From: Pseudomonas asplenii
GTDB taxonomy: Bacteria; Pseudomonadota; Gammaproteobacteria; Pseudomonadales; Pseudomonadaceae
Reading direction: 5' to 3'
NCBI RefSeq assembly: GCF_001293465.1
Contig: NZ_JSYZ01000009.1
Coordinates: 475,090 to 539,089, forward strand
Length of the DNA: 64,000 bases
Positions 50,393 through 61,023 of the stretch are shown piece after piece. Under the pieces are notes generated by a model. The model had not been told where the DNA came from. It was given only the letters and a program-made list of their open reading frames with translations, and made no database searches. Each line of letters begins with the position of its first letter. Within the stretch, counting starts at the first letter, position 1. The position numbers were made by a program, and so were the translations under genes.

Positions 50393-52987
50393 TCAGCTTG
50401 CGCTCGCCGACTGGAGGAAGTCCTGGGCAAAACGCTGCAACACGCCGCCCGCCTCGTAGATCGACACCTCCTCGGCGGTATCCAGGCGGCAGGTCACCGG
50501 CACTTCGACCCGCTCACCGTCCTTGCGCCGGATGACCAGGGTCAGCGTCGCCCGTGGCGTCCGCTCGCCGATCACGTCGAAGGTCTCGGTGCCGTCGATA
50601 CCGAGGGTCTTGCGATCGGTGCCCGGCTTGAACTCCAGCGGCAACACGCCCATGCCCACCAGGTTGGTGCGGTGGATGCGCTCGAAGCCTTCGGCGACGA
50701 TCGCCTCGACCCCGGCCAGCCGCACGCCCTTGGCCGCCCAGTCACGGGACGAGCCCTGGCCGTAGTCGGCACCGGCGATGATGATCAGCGGCTGCTTGCG
50801 CTCCATGTAGGTCTCGATGGCCTCCCACATGCGCATGACCTTGCCTTCCGGCTCGACCCGCGCCAGGGAACCCTGCCTGACCTTGCCGTTCTCCTGGACC
50901 ATTTCGTTGAACAGTTTCGGGTTGGCGAAGGTGGCGCGCTGGGCGGTGAGGTGGTCGCCGCGGTGGGTCGCGTAGGAGTTGAAGTCTTCCTCCGGCAGGC
51001 CCATTTTCGCCAGGTACTCGCCGGCCGCGCTGTCCAGCAGGATGGCGTTGGACGGCGACAGGTGATCGGTGGTGATGTTGTCCGGCAGCACCGCCAGCGG
51101 GCGCATGCCCTTGAGCGGCCGGGCCCCGGCCAGGGCGCCTTCCCAGTACGGCGGACGACGGATGTAGGTGCTCATCGGCCGCCAGTCATAGAGCGGCTCG
51201 ACCTTCGGACCGTTGTCCTCGTGAATGGCGAACATCGGCGTATAGACCTTGCGGAACTGCTCGGGCTTGACCGACGCCTTGACCATCGCATCGATTTCCT
51301 CATCGCTCGGCCAGATGTCCTTGAGGCGGATTTCCCTGCCCTCGGCATCCCGGCCCAGCACGTCCTTCTCGATGTCGAAGCGGATGGTACCGGCGATCGC
51401 GTAGGCCACCACCAGCGGCGGCGACGCCAGGAACGCCTGCTTGGCGTACGGGTGGATGCGCCCGTCGAAGTTGCGGTTACCCGAGAGCACGGCCGTGGCA
51501 TAGAGGTCACGGTCGATGATTTCCTGCTGGATCGCCGGGTCCAGCGCACCGGACATGCCGTTGCAGGTGGTGCAGGCGAAGGCCACCACGCCAAAGCCCA
51601 ATTGCTCCAGCTCCCGGGTCAACCCGGCCTCATTCAGGTACAGCGCCACCGCCCGGGAGCCCGGCGCCAGCGACGACTTGACCCACGGCTTGCGGGTCAG
51701 GCCCAGCCGGTTGGCGTTGCGCGCCAGCAGGCCGGCGGCGATGACGTTGCGCGGGTTGCTGGTATTGGTGCAACTGGTGATGGCGGCGATGATCACCGCG
51801 CCGTCGGGCATCTGCCCCGGCACTTCGCTCCACTGCCCGGCAATGCCCCTGGCCGCCAGGTCGCTGGTGGCGACCCGGGCGTGGGGGTTGCTGGGCCCGG
51901 CCATGTTGCGCACCACCGACGACAGGTCGAACTGCAGGCCACGCTCGTACTGCGCGCCCTTGAGGCTGTCGGCCCACAGGCCGCTCTCGCGGGCGTAGGT
52001 CTCGACCAGTTGCACCTGCGCGTCTTCACGGCCGGTAAGTTTCAGGTAATCGATGGTCTGCTGGTCGATGTAGAACATCGCCGCCGTGGCGCCGTACTCC
52101 GGGGCCATGTTGGAAATGGTCGCGCGGTCGCCCAGGGTCAGCGCACTGGCGCCTTCGCCGAAGAACTCCAGATAGGCCCCGACCACCTTCTGCCTGCGCA
52201 GGAACTCGGTCAGCGCCAGCACCATGTCGGTGGCGGTGATACCCGGCTGCAGCTTGCCGGTCAGTTCGACGCCGACGATCTCCGGCAGGCGCATCCAGGA
52301 GGCCCGCCCGAGCATCACGCTCTCGGCCTCCAGGCCACCGACACCGATGGCGATCACGCCCAGCGCATCGACATGCGGGGTGTGACTGTCGGTACCGACG
52401 CAGGTATCGGGAAAGGCCACGCCATCACGCGCCTGGATCACCGGGGACATCTTCTCCAGGTTGATCTGGTGCATGATGCCGTTGCCCGGCGGAATCACAT
52501 CGACGTTCTTGAAGGCCTTTTTGGTCCAGTCGATGAAATGGAAACGGTCCTCGTTGCGACGGTCCTCGATCGCACGGTTCTTGGCGAACGCATCCGGATC
52601 GAAGCCGCCGCACTCCACCGCCAGCGAGTGGTCGACGATCAGTTGGGTCGGCACCACCGGGTTGACCTGGGCCGGATCGCCGCCCTGGGAGGCGATGGCA
52701 TCGCGCAGGCCGGCCAGGTCCACCAGGGCGGTCTGGCCGAGAATGTCGTGACAGACCACCCGGGCCGGAAACCAGGGGAAGTCCAGGTCGCGCTTGCGCT
52801 CGATCAGTTGTTTGAGGGAGTCGGTCAGCGTCGCCGGCTCGCAGCGGCGCACCAGGTTCTCGGCCAGGACCCGGGAGGTGTAGGGCAACGTGGCGTAGGC
52901 CCCGGGCTGAATCGCATCGACCGCCGCGCGGGCATCGAAGAAGTCCAGGTGACTGCCGGGCAGCGGTTTGCGGTATTGGGTATTCAT
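50393..52987 (-). CDS. acnD: 2-Methylcitrate dehydratase AcnD (Fe-S, aconitase-like)
   Basis: 864 residues. The [4Fe-4S] Cys ligands are in SCTNTSNP and CTTCNG. Other aconitase markers are TVCVGTDSHTPH-like (FPDTCVGTDSHTPHVDALG), GSRDWAAKG and GNRNFDGRIHPY. Together with PrpF it replaces PrpD in turning 2-methylcitrate to 2-methylaconitate. Start ATG 52987 (MNTQYRKPLPGSHLDFFD); the open frame upstream runs through the REP region and is not coding. It is separated from prpC by a REP doublet of the operon. Confidence 0.95.
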   Translation of the reverse strand: MNTQYRKPLPGSHLDFFDARAAVDAIQPGAYATLPYTSRVLAENLVRRCEPATLTDSLKQLIERKRDLDFPWFPARVVCHDILGQTALVDLAGLRDAIASQGGDPAQVNPVVPTQLIVDHSLAVECGGFDPDAFAKNRAIEDRRNEDRFHFIDWTKKAFKNVDVIPPGNGIMHQINLEKMSPVIQARDGVAFPDTCVGTDSHTPHVDALGVIAIGVGGLEAESVMLGRASWMRLPEIVGVELTGKLQPGITATDMVLALTEFLRRQKVVGAYLEFFGEGASALTLGDRATISNMAPEYGATAAMFYIDQQTIDYLKLTGREDAQVQLVETYARESGLWADSLKGAQYERGLQFDLSSVVRNMAGPSNPHARVATSDLAARGIAGQWSEVPGQMPDGAVIIAAITSCTNTSNPRNVIAAGLLARNANRLGLTRKPWVKSSLAPGSRAVALYLNEAGLTRELEQLGFGVVAFACTTCNGMSGALDPAIQQEIIDRDLYATAVLSGNRNFDGRIHPYAKQAFLASPPLVVAYAIAGTIRFDIEKDVLGRDAEGREIRLKDIWPSDEEIDAMVKASVKPEQFRKVYTPMFAIHEDNGPKVEPLYDWRPMSTYIRRPPYWEGALAGARPLKGMRPLAVLPDNITTDHLSPSNAILLDSAAGEYLAKMGLPEEDFNSYATHRGDHLTAQRATFANPKLFNEMVQENGKVRQGSLARVEPEGKVMRMWEAIETYMERKQPLIIIAGADYGQGSSRDWAAKGVRLAGVEAIVAEGFERIHRTNLVGMGVLPLEFKPGTDRKTLGIDGTETFDVIGERTPRATLTLVIRRKDGERVEVPVTCRLDTAEEVSIYEAGGVLQRFAQDFLQSASAS

Positions 52988-53045
52988 GGTCTGGGACTCG
53001 ATCACGGTAAGGTCAAAGGCACACACGGCTTGTCGACCCTGCCTC

Positions 53046-53121
53046 TGTAGGAGCCGGGCTTGCCCGCGAATAAGGCCTTGAGGCCGCTGAAAGCTTCGCG
53101 GGCAAGCCCGGCTCCTACAGG
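53046..53121. repeat. REP pair inside the prp operon
   Basis: A 26-base REP core (53046-53071) and its exact reverse complement (53096-53121) lie between prpC and acnD, in the 166-base gap. In an mRNA it would be a strong hairpin separating the two parts of the operon. Confidence 0.9.
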
Positions 53122-53153
53122 AAAGGGGCCGCCCCAGGTCGTGCGTTCTTCGG

Positions 53154-54281
53154 TCAGCGACGCTCGATTGGCACGAACTTGCGCTGCTCGACGCCGGTGT
53201 ACTCGGCACTCGGACGGATGATGCGGTTGTTGGCACGCTGTTCGAACACGTGCGCCGCCCAGCCGGTCAGGCGCGAGCAGACGAAGATCGGTGTGAACAG
53301 CTTGGTCGGGATGCCCATGAAGTGATACGCCGAGGCATGGTAGAAGTCGGCGTTGGGGAACAGTTTTTTCTGCTCCCACATGGTCTTGTCGATCGCCTCG
53401 GATACCGGGAACAGCACGGTATCGCCCACCTCATCGGCGAGTTGCCTGGACCAGCCCTTGATCACCTCGTTGCGCGGGTCGCTGTCCTTGTAGATCGCGT
53501 GGCCGAAGCCCATGATCTTGTCCTTGCGCGCCAGCATGCCGAGGGTACCTTCGATGGCCTCCTGGGCCGAGGCATAGCGTTCGATCATTTCCATCGCCGC
53601 CTCGTTGGCGCCGCCGTGCAACGGGCCGCGCAGCGAACCGATGGCCGCGGTGACGCAGGAGAACAGATCGGACAGGGTCGAGGCACAGACCCGCGCGGTA
53701 AAGGTCGAGGCGTTGAATTCGTGCTCCGCGTAGAGGATCAGCGACACGTCCATCACCTTGCGATGCAGCTCGCTCGGCGCCTTGCCGTGCAGCAGGTGCA
53801 GGAAATGTCCGCCCAGGGACTCCTCGTCGGTCATGCAGTCGATACGCTTGCCTTCATAACTGAAGCGATACCAGTAGCACATGATCGCCGGGAAGGCCGC
53901 CAGCAGGCGGTCGGTGGCTTCATGCTGGCGGGAGAAATCGCCTTCGGGCTCGATGTTGCCCAGGAAGGAACAGCCGGTACGCATCACGTCCATCGGGTGG
54001 GCGTCGGCCGGAATGCGCTCGAGCACCTCTTTCAGTGCCTGGGGCAGGTCGCGCAGGGTGCGCAGCTTGCCCATGTAGGCCGCCAGCTGGGTGGCGTTGG
54101 GCAGTTCACCGTACAGCAGCAGGTAGGCGACTTCCTCGAAGCGCGCCTCGGCCGCCAGCTCGCGCACGTCATAACCGCGATAGGTCAGGCCGGCACCGGC
54201 CTGGCCCACGGTGGACAGGGCAGTTTGTCCGGCAACCTGGCCACGCAGGCCGGCGCCACTCAGTACTTTTGCTTCAGCCAT
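53154..54281 (-). CDS. prpC: 2-Methylcitrate synthase
   Basis: 375 residues of the citrate synthase family: GYDVRELA at the N-terminus, HEFNASTFTAR and GPLHGGANEAAMEM with catalytic His, and GFGHAIYKDSDPRNEVIKGWSRQL. It condenses propionyl-CoA with oxaloacetate. ATG at 54281 was chosen because the usual MAEAKVLSGAGLRGQ start begins there. The gene follows prpB by 52 bases. Confidence 0.96.
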   Translation of the reverse strand: MAEAKVLSGAGLRGQVAGQTALSTVGQAGAGLTYRGYDVRELAAEARFEEVAYLLLYGELPNATQLAAYMGKLRTLRDLPQALKEVLERIPADAHPMDVMRTGCSFLGNIEPEGDFSRQHEATDRLLAAFPAIMCYWYRFSYEGKRIDCMTDEESLGGHFLHLLHGKAPSELHRKVMDVSLILYAEHEFNASTFTARVCASTLSDLFSCVTAAIGSLRGPLHGGANEAAMEMIERYASAQEAIEGTLGMLARKDKIMGFGHAIYKDSDPRNEVIKGWSRQLADEVGDTVLFPVSEAIDKTMWEQKKLFPNADFYHASAYHFMGIPTKLFTPIFVCSRLTGWAAHVFEQRANNRIIRPSAEYTGVEQRKFVPIERR

Positions 54282-54333
54282 TGTCTTCTCCAATTCTTGA
54301 TTTTGTCGGGAACCTGGCAACAGAGGGAATGCT

Positions 54334-55233
54334 TCAGCCCTTCTTCTGGGCGAACAGCGCATCGAGCTTCTGCTCGAAGGCGTGGTAGTCGATACGATCG
54401 TAAAGCTCCATGCGGGTCTGCATGGTATCGATCACGCTCTGCTGGGTGCCATCGCGACGAATCGCGGTGTAGACGTTTTCCGCCGCCTTGTTCATGGCGC
54501 GGAACGCCGACAGCGGATACAGCACCAGCGATACATCGACGGACGCCAGTTGCTCGGTGGTGTACAGCGGTGTCGCACCGAACTCGGTGATATTGGCCAG
54601 GATGGGCGCCTTCACCCGGTTGGCGAACAGCTTGTACATCTCGAGCTCGGTGATGGCTTCCGGGAAAATCATGTCGGCACCCGCCTCGATGCAGGCGGCT
54701 GCGCGTTCCAGGGCGGCCTCCAGGCCTTCCACCGCCAGCGCATCGGTACGCGCCATGATCACGAAGCTGTCGTCGATACGGGCATCGACGGCCGCCTTGA
54801 TACGGTCGACCATTTCCTGCTGGGACACGATTTCCTTGTTCGGCCGGTGACCGCAGCGCTTGGCGCCGACCTGGTCCTCGATATGGATCGCCGCCGCGCC
54901 GAACTTGCTCATCGAGCGCACGGTACGCGCGACGTTGAACGCCGAGGAGCCGAAACCGGTGTCGACATCCACCAACAGCGGCAGGTCGCAGACATCGGTG
55001 ATGCGCCGCACGTCGGTCAGCACGTCGTCCAGGCCGCTGATCCCCAGGTCAGGCAGGCCGAGGGAGCCGGCGGCAACCCCGCCACCCGACAGGTAGATCG
55101 CCTTGAAACCGGCGCGCTTGGCCAGCAGGGCGTGGTTGGCGTTGATCGTGCCGACCACCTGCAGTGGATGTTCGCTGGCGACCGCATCGCGGAAACGCTG
55201 ACCGGGCGTGTTTTTGTTGGAACCCTGACTCAT
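54334..55233 (-). CDS. prpB: 2-Methylisocitrate lyase
   Basis: 299 residues with the isocitrate-lyase/PEP-mutase signature KRCGH at 125-129 in [16 protein letters not shown], and [16 protein letters not shown] and VDVDTGFG for metal and substrate. It splits 2-methylisocitrate to pyruvate and succinate. ATG overlaps the gntR stop by four bases. Confidence 0.96.
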   Translation of the reverse strand: MSQGSNKNTPGQRFRDAVASEHPLQVVGTINANHALLAKRAGFKAIYLSGGGVAAGSLGLPDLGISGLDDVLTDVRRITDVCDLPLLVDVDTGFGSSAFNVARTVRSMSKFGAAAIHIEDQVGAKRCGHRPNKEIVSQQEMVDRIKAAVDARIDDSFVIMARTDALAVEGLEAALERAAACIEAGADMIFPEAITELEMYKLFANRVKAPILANITEFGATPLYTTEQLASVDVSLVLYPLSAFRAMNKAAENVYTAIRRDGTQQSVIDTMQTRMELYDRIDYHAFEQKLDALFAQKKG

Positions 55234-55952
55234 GACTCACCTCGTGGAGTGGCTGTCGGTTTCGCGCCGTCCTGGTAGTGACGCGCAATATTGCGTTTCG
55301 AGGCGCCGATGTGACGGCGCATCAACAGTTCGGCCAGTTCGCCGTCGCGATCGGCGATGGCATCGAGAATCCGATGGTGCTCGGCAAAGGCCTGGCGTGG
55401 CCGGTTGGGTGTCGCGGAAAACTGGATGCGGTACATGCGCACGAGCTGATAGAGCTCGCCGCAGAGCATCTGGGTCAGGGTCCGGTTGCCGGCGCCCTGG
55501 ATGATCCGGTAGTGGAAGTCGAAGTCGCCTTCCTGCTGGTAATAGCCGACACCCGCCTGGAACGCCGCATCACGTTCGTGGGTGTGCAGCACCTGGCGCA
55601 GTTCCTCGATCTCTTCACGGGTCATGCGCTCGGCGGCGAGGCGGCAGGCCATGCCTTCGAGGGATTCGCGGATTTCGTAGAGTTCGATCAGTTCGGCATG
55701 GCTGAGCGAAACCACCCGCGCCCCGACATGGGGCACCCGCACCAGCAGGCGCTGCCCTTCCAGGCGATGGATGGCCTCCCGCAACGGGCCACGGCTGATG
55801 CCGTAGGTGCGGGCCAGTTCCGGCTCGGAGATCTTGCTGCCGGGGGCGATCTCGCCCTTGACGATAGCGGCCTGGATACGCCGGAAGACGTTCTCGGACA
55901 GGGTTTCCGAATCCTCCTGGGGAGTCGGCAGCGGCTCCAGATTCTCCAGCAT
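55230..55952 (-). CDS. GntR-family (FCD) regulator of the prp operon
   Basis: 240 residues. The N-terminal GntR winged helix (about 18-80: [56 protein letters not shown]) is followed by an all-helical FCD ligand domain with metal-binding residues (about 95-225, including the HHRILDAI and [10 protein letters not shown] stretches). It precedes prpB in the same operon and probably senses methylcitrate as in related regulators. ATG at 55952 with AAAGG in front was chosen over a start 14 codons upstream, since the operator lies between. Confidence 0.88.
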   Translation of the reverse strand: MLENLEPLPTPQEDSETLSENVFRRIQAAIVKGEIAPGSKISEPELARTYGISRGPLREAIHRLEGQRLLVRVPHVGARVVSLSHAELIELYEIRESLEGMACRLAAERMTREEIEELRQVLHTHERDAAFQAGVGYYQQEGDFDFHYRIIQGAGNRTLTQMLCGELYQLVRMYRIQFSATPNRPRQAFAEHHRILDAIADRDGELAELLMRRHIGASKRNIARHYQDGAKPTATPRGES

Positions 55953-55954
55953 AT

Positions 55955-55962
55955 TGTCGACA
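55955..55962. promoter_or_regulatory. GntR operator copy within the translation start region
   Basis: TGTCGACA lies directly before the gntR ATG (55950-55952), inside the ribosome binding site to start interval. It is half of the longer palindrome at 56025-56038 and is probably the second operator. Confidence 0.5.
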
Positions 55963-56024
55963 CCTTTAAAATCGATGACGGTAAAACTAGCCAATCAGGC
56001 TGTCACAGTCAAAGAATTAATCGA

Positions 56025-56038
56025 TATTGTCGACAATA
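56025..56038. promoter_or_regulatory. GntR operator: perfect 14-bp palindrome
   Basis: TATTGTCGACAATA is a perfect palindrome about 70 bases upstream of gntR. Its centre TTGTCGACAA resembles sites of FCD-type GntR proteins that control propionate genes in other gamma-proteobacteria (an ATTGTCGACAAT pattern). It would let GntR autorepress. Confidence 0.75.
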
Positions 56039-56221
56039 GTCTAAGAGCCCTGAAAAATACCGGAGCGTGACAAGGACAGCCGCCCCGGCGCTGGCGCCAT
56101 AAAACCAGCATGTTAGAATGCCGCGCGCATCTGACGATGCCATGCCTGTCATCTTCATCCGACAGACGCACGAGGAAGCTTGCGCGGTATTGCCAGTCAC
56201 CTTGAATACGCGCCAGGACTT

Positions 56222-56761
56222 ATGAGACTCAAGCCCTACCCTCTACTGCTTTTGTTCCTTCTCTGCCTGCCGGGCCTCGGCAGCGCGGCCGAAAAGACCG
56301 TGTACGGGCTGAACGAGTACGCGACCCTGGGCGGTATCGACCTGGAAGTCGCGGCCAAGCTCGATACCGGCGCCAAGACCGCCTCCCTCAGCGCCCGTGA
56401 CATCAAACGCTTCAAACGCAACGGCGAGAGCTGGGTACGCTTCTACCTGGCCATCGACACCGCCCACTCGCACCCCATCGAACAGCCGCTGGCCCGGGTC
56501 AGCAAGATCAAGCGCCGCTCCGGCGACTACGACCCGGATGAGGACAAGGCCTATACTGCCCGCCCGGTGATCACCCTGAATGTCTGCATGGGCAGCGCCT
56601 TGCGCACCATTGAAGTGAACTTGACCGACCGAAGCGCTTTCCAATACCCGCTTCTGATTGGCTCCGAGGCGCTCAAGCGCTTCGATGCGCTGGTAGACCC
56701 CAGCCTTAAATACGCTGCCGGCAAACCCGCCTGCACCGCCGACGCTCTAACCGCCGAGTAA
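56222..56761 (+). CDS. Retropepsin-like secreted/periplasmic protease
   Basis: 179 residues of the family often annotated as ATP-dependent zinc protease or RimB-like (PF05618). A signal peptide (MRLKPYPLLLLFLLCLPGLGSAA) leads to an aspartic-protease-like active site DTGAKTASLSA (Asp48) and ends with IEVNLTDRSAFQYPLLIGSEAL. ATG at 56222 (AGGA four bases ahead) gives a clean signal peptide; an upstream TTG at 56180 is less likely. It forms an operon with the next two genes. Confidence 0.83.
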   Translation: MRLKPYPLLLLFLLCLPGLGSAAEKTVYGLNEYATLGGIDLEVAAKLDTGAKTASLSARDIKRFKRNGESWVRFYLAIDTAHSHPIEQPLARVSKIKRRSGDYDPDEDKAYTARPVITLNVCMGSALRTIEVNLTDRSAFQYPLLIGSEALKRFDALVDPSLKYAAGKPACTADALTAE

Positions 56762-56766
56762 TTCGC

Positions 56767-58299
56767 ATGCGTTCTCTTACCCTCCATCTGAAAGTCCTGA
56801 TCGCTGTCCTGGTGGTACTGGGGATTTCGGTCACGGCCTATCAGATTTTCGTGCTGGGGATTCCGGTCACCGAAGATGCCACCGACGACCTGTGGAACAT
56901 CGACGCCAAGGTCGAGTTCGTCGCCGCCAGCAAGGACCCGGTGAAGATCCAGATGTTCGTGCCGCCGCTGAGCCGCGACTACGTGAGCCTCAACGAGAGT
57001 TTCATCTCCAACAATTACGGGGTCAGCGTCAACCGCACCGATGGCAACCGCAAGGTCACCTGGTCGGCCCGCCGGGTCAGCGGCAAGCAGACGCTCTACT
57101 ACCGCCTGGTGCTGACCAAGCGCTACACCGGCGAAAAACCCAAGGTCAAGGGCCCGACCTTCCGTGACAGCATGGCCATCGAGGGCCCGGAAAAAATCGC
57201 CGCCGAAGCACTGATGGCGCCGATCCGTCAACATTCGGCCGATGTCGAGACCTTCATCAGCGAAACCATCAAGCGCGTCAACAATCTCAATGACGACAAC
57301 GTCAAGCTGCTGCTGGCCGGCGATCCGTCGACCCCGCACAAGGCGCAGATCATCGAGTTGCTGCTGTCGATCGCCCACGTGCCGCTGGAGAAGGTCCACA
57401 CCATCCGCCTGGTGGCCGACCAGCCGCAGACCCCGGAACTCTGGCTGCGCAGCTTCAACGGCAACGACTGGCTGTACTTCAACCCGGATACCGGCGAACA
57501 GGGCCTGCCCGAGGACCGCCTGGTCTGGTGGACCGGCGACGACAACCTGATCACCGTCGAGGGCGGCAAGAAGGCCAGCGTCAACTTCAGCCTGAACAAC
57601 AGCGAGATGAACGCCATCCGCCTGGCCAAGCTGACCGACGAGAATTCCGACGCCAACTTCCTCGAATACTCGCTCTACGGCCTGCCGCTGCAGACCCAGC
57701 AGACCTTCATGATCATGGTGATGATCCCGATCGGCGTGCTGGTGATCCTGATCCTGCGCAACCTGATCGGCCTGCAGACCCTCGGCACCTTCACCCCGGT
57801 GCTGATCGCCCTGGCGTTTCGCGAGACGCAGTTGGGCTTCGGTATCGTGCTGTTCACCATCATCACCGCCCTCGGCCTGTCACTGCGCTCCTACCTGGAA
57901 CACCTGAAGCTGCAGATGCTGCCGCGGCTGTCGGTGGTACTGACCTTCGTCGTGGTGCTGATCGCCGCCATCAGCCTGCTCAGCCACAAGCTCGGCCTGG
58001 AGCGCGGCCTGTCGGTGGCGCTGTTCCCGATGGTGATCCTGACCATGACCATCGAGCGCCTGTCCATCACCTGGGAAGAGCGCGGCGGCGGCCATGCGAT
58101 GAAGGTCGCGATCGGTACCCTGTTCGCCGCCTCGCTGGCGCACCTGATCATGAGCGTGCCGGAGCTGGTGTACTTCGTCTTCACCTTCCCGGCGGTCCTG
58201 CTGATCCTGGTGGGCTTCATGCTGGCCATGGGGCGCTATCGCGGCTACCGCCTGACCGAACTGGTGCGCTTCAAGGCCTTTCTCAAGGAAGACGCCTGA
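56767..58299 (+). CDS. Inactive transglutaminase-like protein with C-terminal seven-helix membrane domain
   Basis: 510 residues. One N-terminal transmembrane helix (about 8-28) is followed by an extracytoplasmic region to about 320 that includes a transglutaminase-like fold without an obvious Cys-His-Asp triad. Six or seven transmembrane helices (about 315-490, starting FMIMVMIPIGVLVILILRNL) follow. This is the family named inactive transglutaminase fused to 7TM. It is five bases after the protease gene and overlaps the next. Confidence 0.85.
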   Translation: MRSLTLHLKVLIAVLVVLGISVTAYQIFVLGIPVTEDATDDLWNIDAKVEFVAASKDPVKIQMFVPPLSRDYVSLNESFISNNYGVSVNRTDGNRKVTWSARRVSGKQTLYYRLVLTKRYTGEKPKVKGPTFRDSMAIEGPEKIAAEALMAPIRQHSADVETFISETIKRVNNLNDDNVKLLLAGDPSTPHKAQIIELLLSIAHVPLEKVHTIRLVADQPQTPELWLRSFNGNDWLYFNPDTGEQGLPEDRLVWWTGDDNLITVEGGKKASVNFSLNNSEMNAIRLAKLTDENSDANFLEYSLYGLPLQTQQTFMIMVMIPIGVLVILILRNLIGLQTLGTFTPVLIALAFRETQLGFGIVLFTIITALGLSLRSYLEHLKLQMLPRLSVVLTFVVVLIAAISLLSHKLGLERGLSVALFPMVILTMTIERLSITWEERGGGHAMKVAIGTLFAASLAHLIMSVPELVYFVFTFPAVLLILVGFMLAMGRYRGYRLTELVRFKAFLKEDA

Positions 58300-59285
58300 T
58301 GTTCGGCCTGTGGAAAACCTGGAAGGCCCTGGAAGCCAAGGGCATCATGGGGATCAACCGGCGTAACGCCGACTATGTGCTCAAGTACAACAAGCGCAGC
58401 CTGTATCCGATCGTCGATGACAAGATCATCACCAAGGAACGGGCGATCGCCGCCGGCATTCACGTGCCGGAAATGTACGGGGTGATCTCCACCGAAAAGG
58501 ACATCGACAAGCTCGGCGAGATCATCGGTGGGCGCAGCGATTTCGTCATCAAGCCGGCCCAGGGTGCCGGCGGCGATGGCATCCTGGTGATCGCCGATCG
58601 CTTCGAGGGACGTTACCGGACCATTTCCGGGCGGATCATCAGCCATGAGGAAATCGAGCACCAGGTGTCCAGCATCCTCACCGGGCTGTACTCCCTGGGT
58701 GGCCACCGCGACCGTGCCCTGATCGAATACCGGGTGACCCCCGACCAGATCTTCAAAAGCATCAGTTACGAAGGCGTGCCGGACATCCGCATCATCGTGC
58801 TGATGGGCTATCCGGTGATGGCCATGCTGCGCCTGCCGACCCGCCAGTCCAGCGGCAAGGCCAACCTGCACCAGGGCGCCATCGGTGTCGGTGTCGACCT
58901 GGCGACCGGCCTGACCCTGCGCGGCACCTGGCTGAACAACATCATCCGCAAGCACCCCGATACCACCAATGCGGTGGACGGTGTGCAACTGCCCAACTGG
59001 GACGGTTTCATGAAGCTGGCCGCCGGCTGCTACGAATTGTGCGGCCTGGGTTATATCGGCGTGGACATGGTCCTGGACCAGGACAAGGGTCCGCTGATTC
59101 TCGAACTCAACGCCCGCCCCGGGCTGAACATCCAGATCGCCAACGACTGCGGCCTGACCACCCGGGCCCAGGCGGTGGAAGCCCACCTGGAAGAACTGGC
59201 AGTGGCCGGCCTCAGCGAAACCGCGGAGGAGCGGGTACGCTTCGTACAGCAGCTGTTCGGCCATGTGGCCCCAAGGAATGTCTGA
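58299..59285 (+). CDS. ATP-grasp alpha-L-glutamate ligase-like protein (RimK-related)
   Basis: 328 residues with an ATP-grasp fold: GRSDFVIKPAQGAGGDGILVI for ATP binding, VRIIVLMGYPVMAMLRLP-like strand, and the metal end GPLILELNARPGLNIQIAN. It should join an amino acid or peptide through a carboxylate-amine bond, but the acceptor is unknown. Start ATG overlaps the previous stop codon (TGATG). Three genes of this sort occur together in many Pseudomonas, so a joint modification or peptide-making pathway is likely. Confidence 0.86.
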   Translation: MFGLWKTWKALEAKGIMGINRRNADYVLKYNKRSLYPIVDDKIITKERAIAAGIHVPEMYGVISTEKDIDKLGEIIGGRSDFVIKPAQGAGGDGILVIADRFEGRYRTISGRIISHEEIEHQVSSILTGLYSLGGHRDRALIEYRVTPDQIFKSISYEGVPDIRIIVLMGYPVMAMLRLPTRQSSGKANLHQGAIGVGVDLATGLTLRGTWLNNIIRKHPDTTNAVDGVQLPNWDGFMKLAAGCYELCGLGYIGVDMVLDQDKGPLILELNARPGLNIQIANDCGLTTRAQAVEAHLEELAVAGLSETAEERVRFVQQLFGHVAPRNV

Positions 59286-59304
59286 CGAGCAGGAGCAGAT
59301 TTGC

Positions 59305-59397
59305 CCTGTAGGAGCGTGGCTTGTCGGGGCGCCGAACCGCCGCGAAGCTTTTGGCGGTCTCAAGGACGCTTTCGCGGGCAAGCCGCGCTCCTACAGG
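59305..59397. repeat. REP pair downstream of the ATP-grasp gene
   Basis: A degenerate REP (59305-59335, GTGGCTTGTCGGGGC form) is followed by an inverted, more canonical copy (59371-59397). Together they fill much of the 275-base gap before pabB, in which no gene is seen. Confidence 0.8.
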
Positions 59398-59560
59398 GCT
59401 CAGATAAATCCGACCCCCACCGGCACAGCATCAATAACGCCCTACCCACGCACACCCTGAATTCCGGCTCATGGATATAACCATCACCACATCCCTCTAG
59501 GAGCATTTCCTACAGGAGACTACAATCGCCCTCCCCGCCCTCAAGGCTGATTCGCCCCGC

Positions 59561-60904
<1,344 letters not shown>

Positions 60905-61023
60905 ATGCCATCACGCGCGCTGGAGCCGGCTTGCCCACCAGCCTGGAATCTCCCACAGGCCGGATTTTGTTACTATTGCCCCCTATATGAGCGCAAAGCG
61001 CCAACGACTGTAGGAACCGCCTG

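Noticed and set aside
50291..53050. A 919-codon open frame antisense to acnD
   Set aside because: Long antisense frames are expected in GC-rich genes. It is opposite a complete aconitase-like gene and shows no domain.
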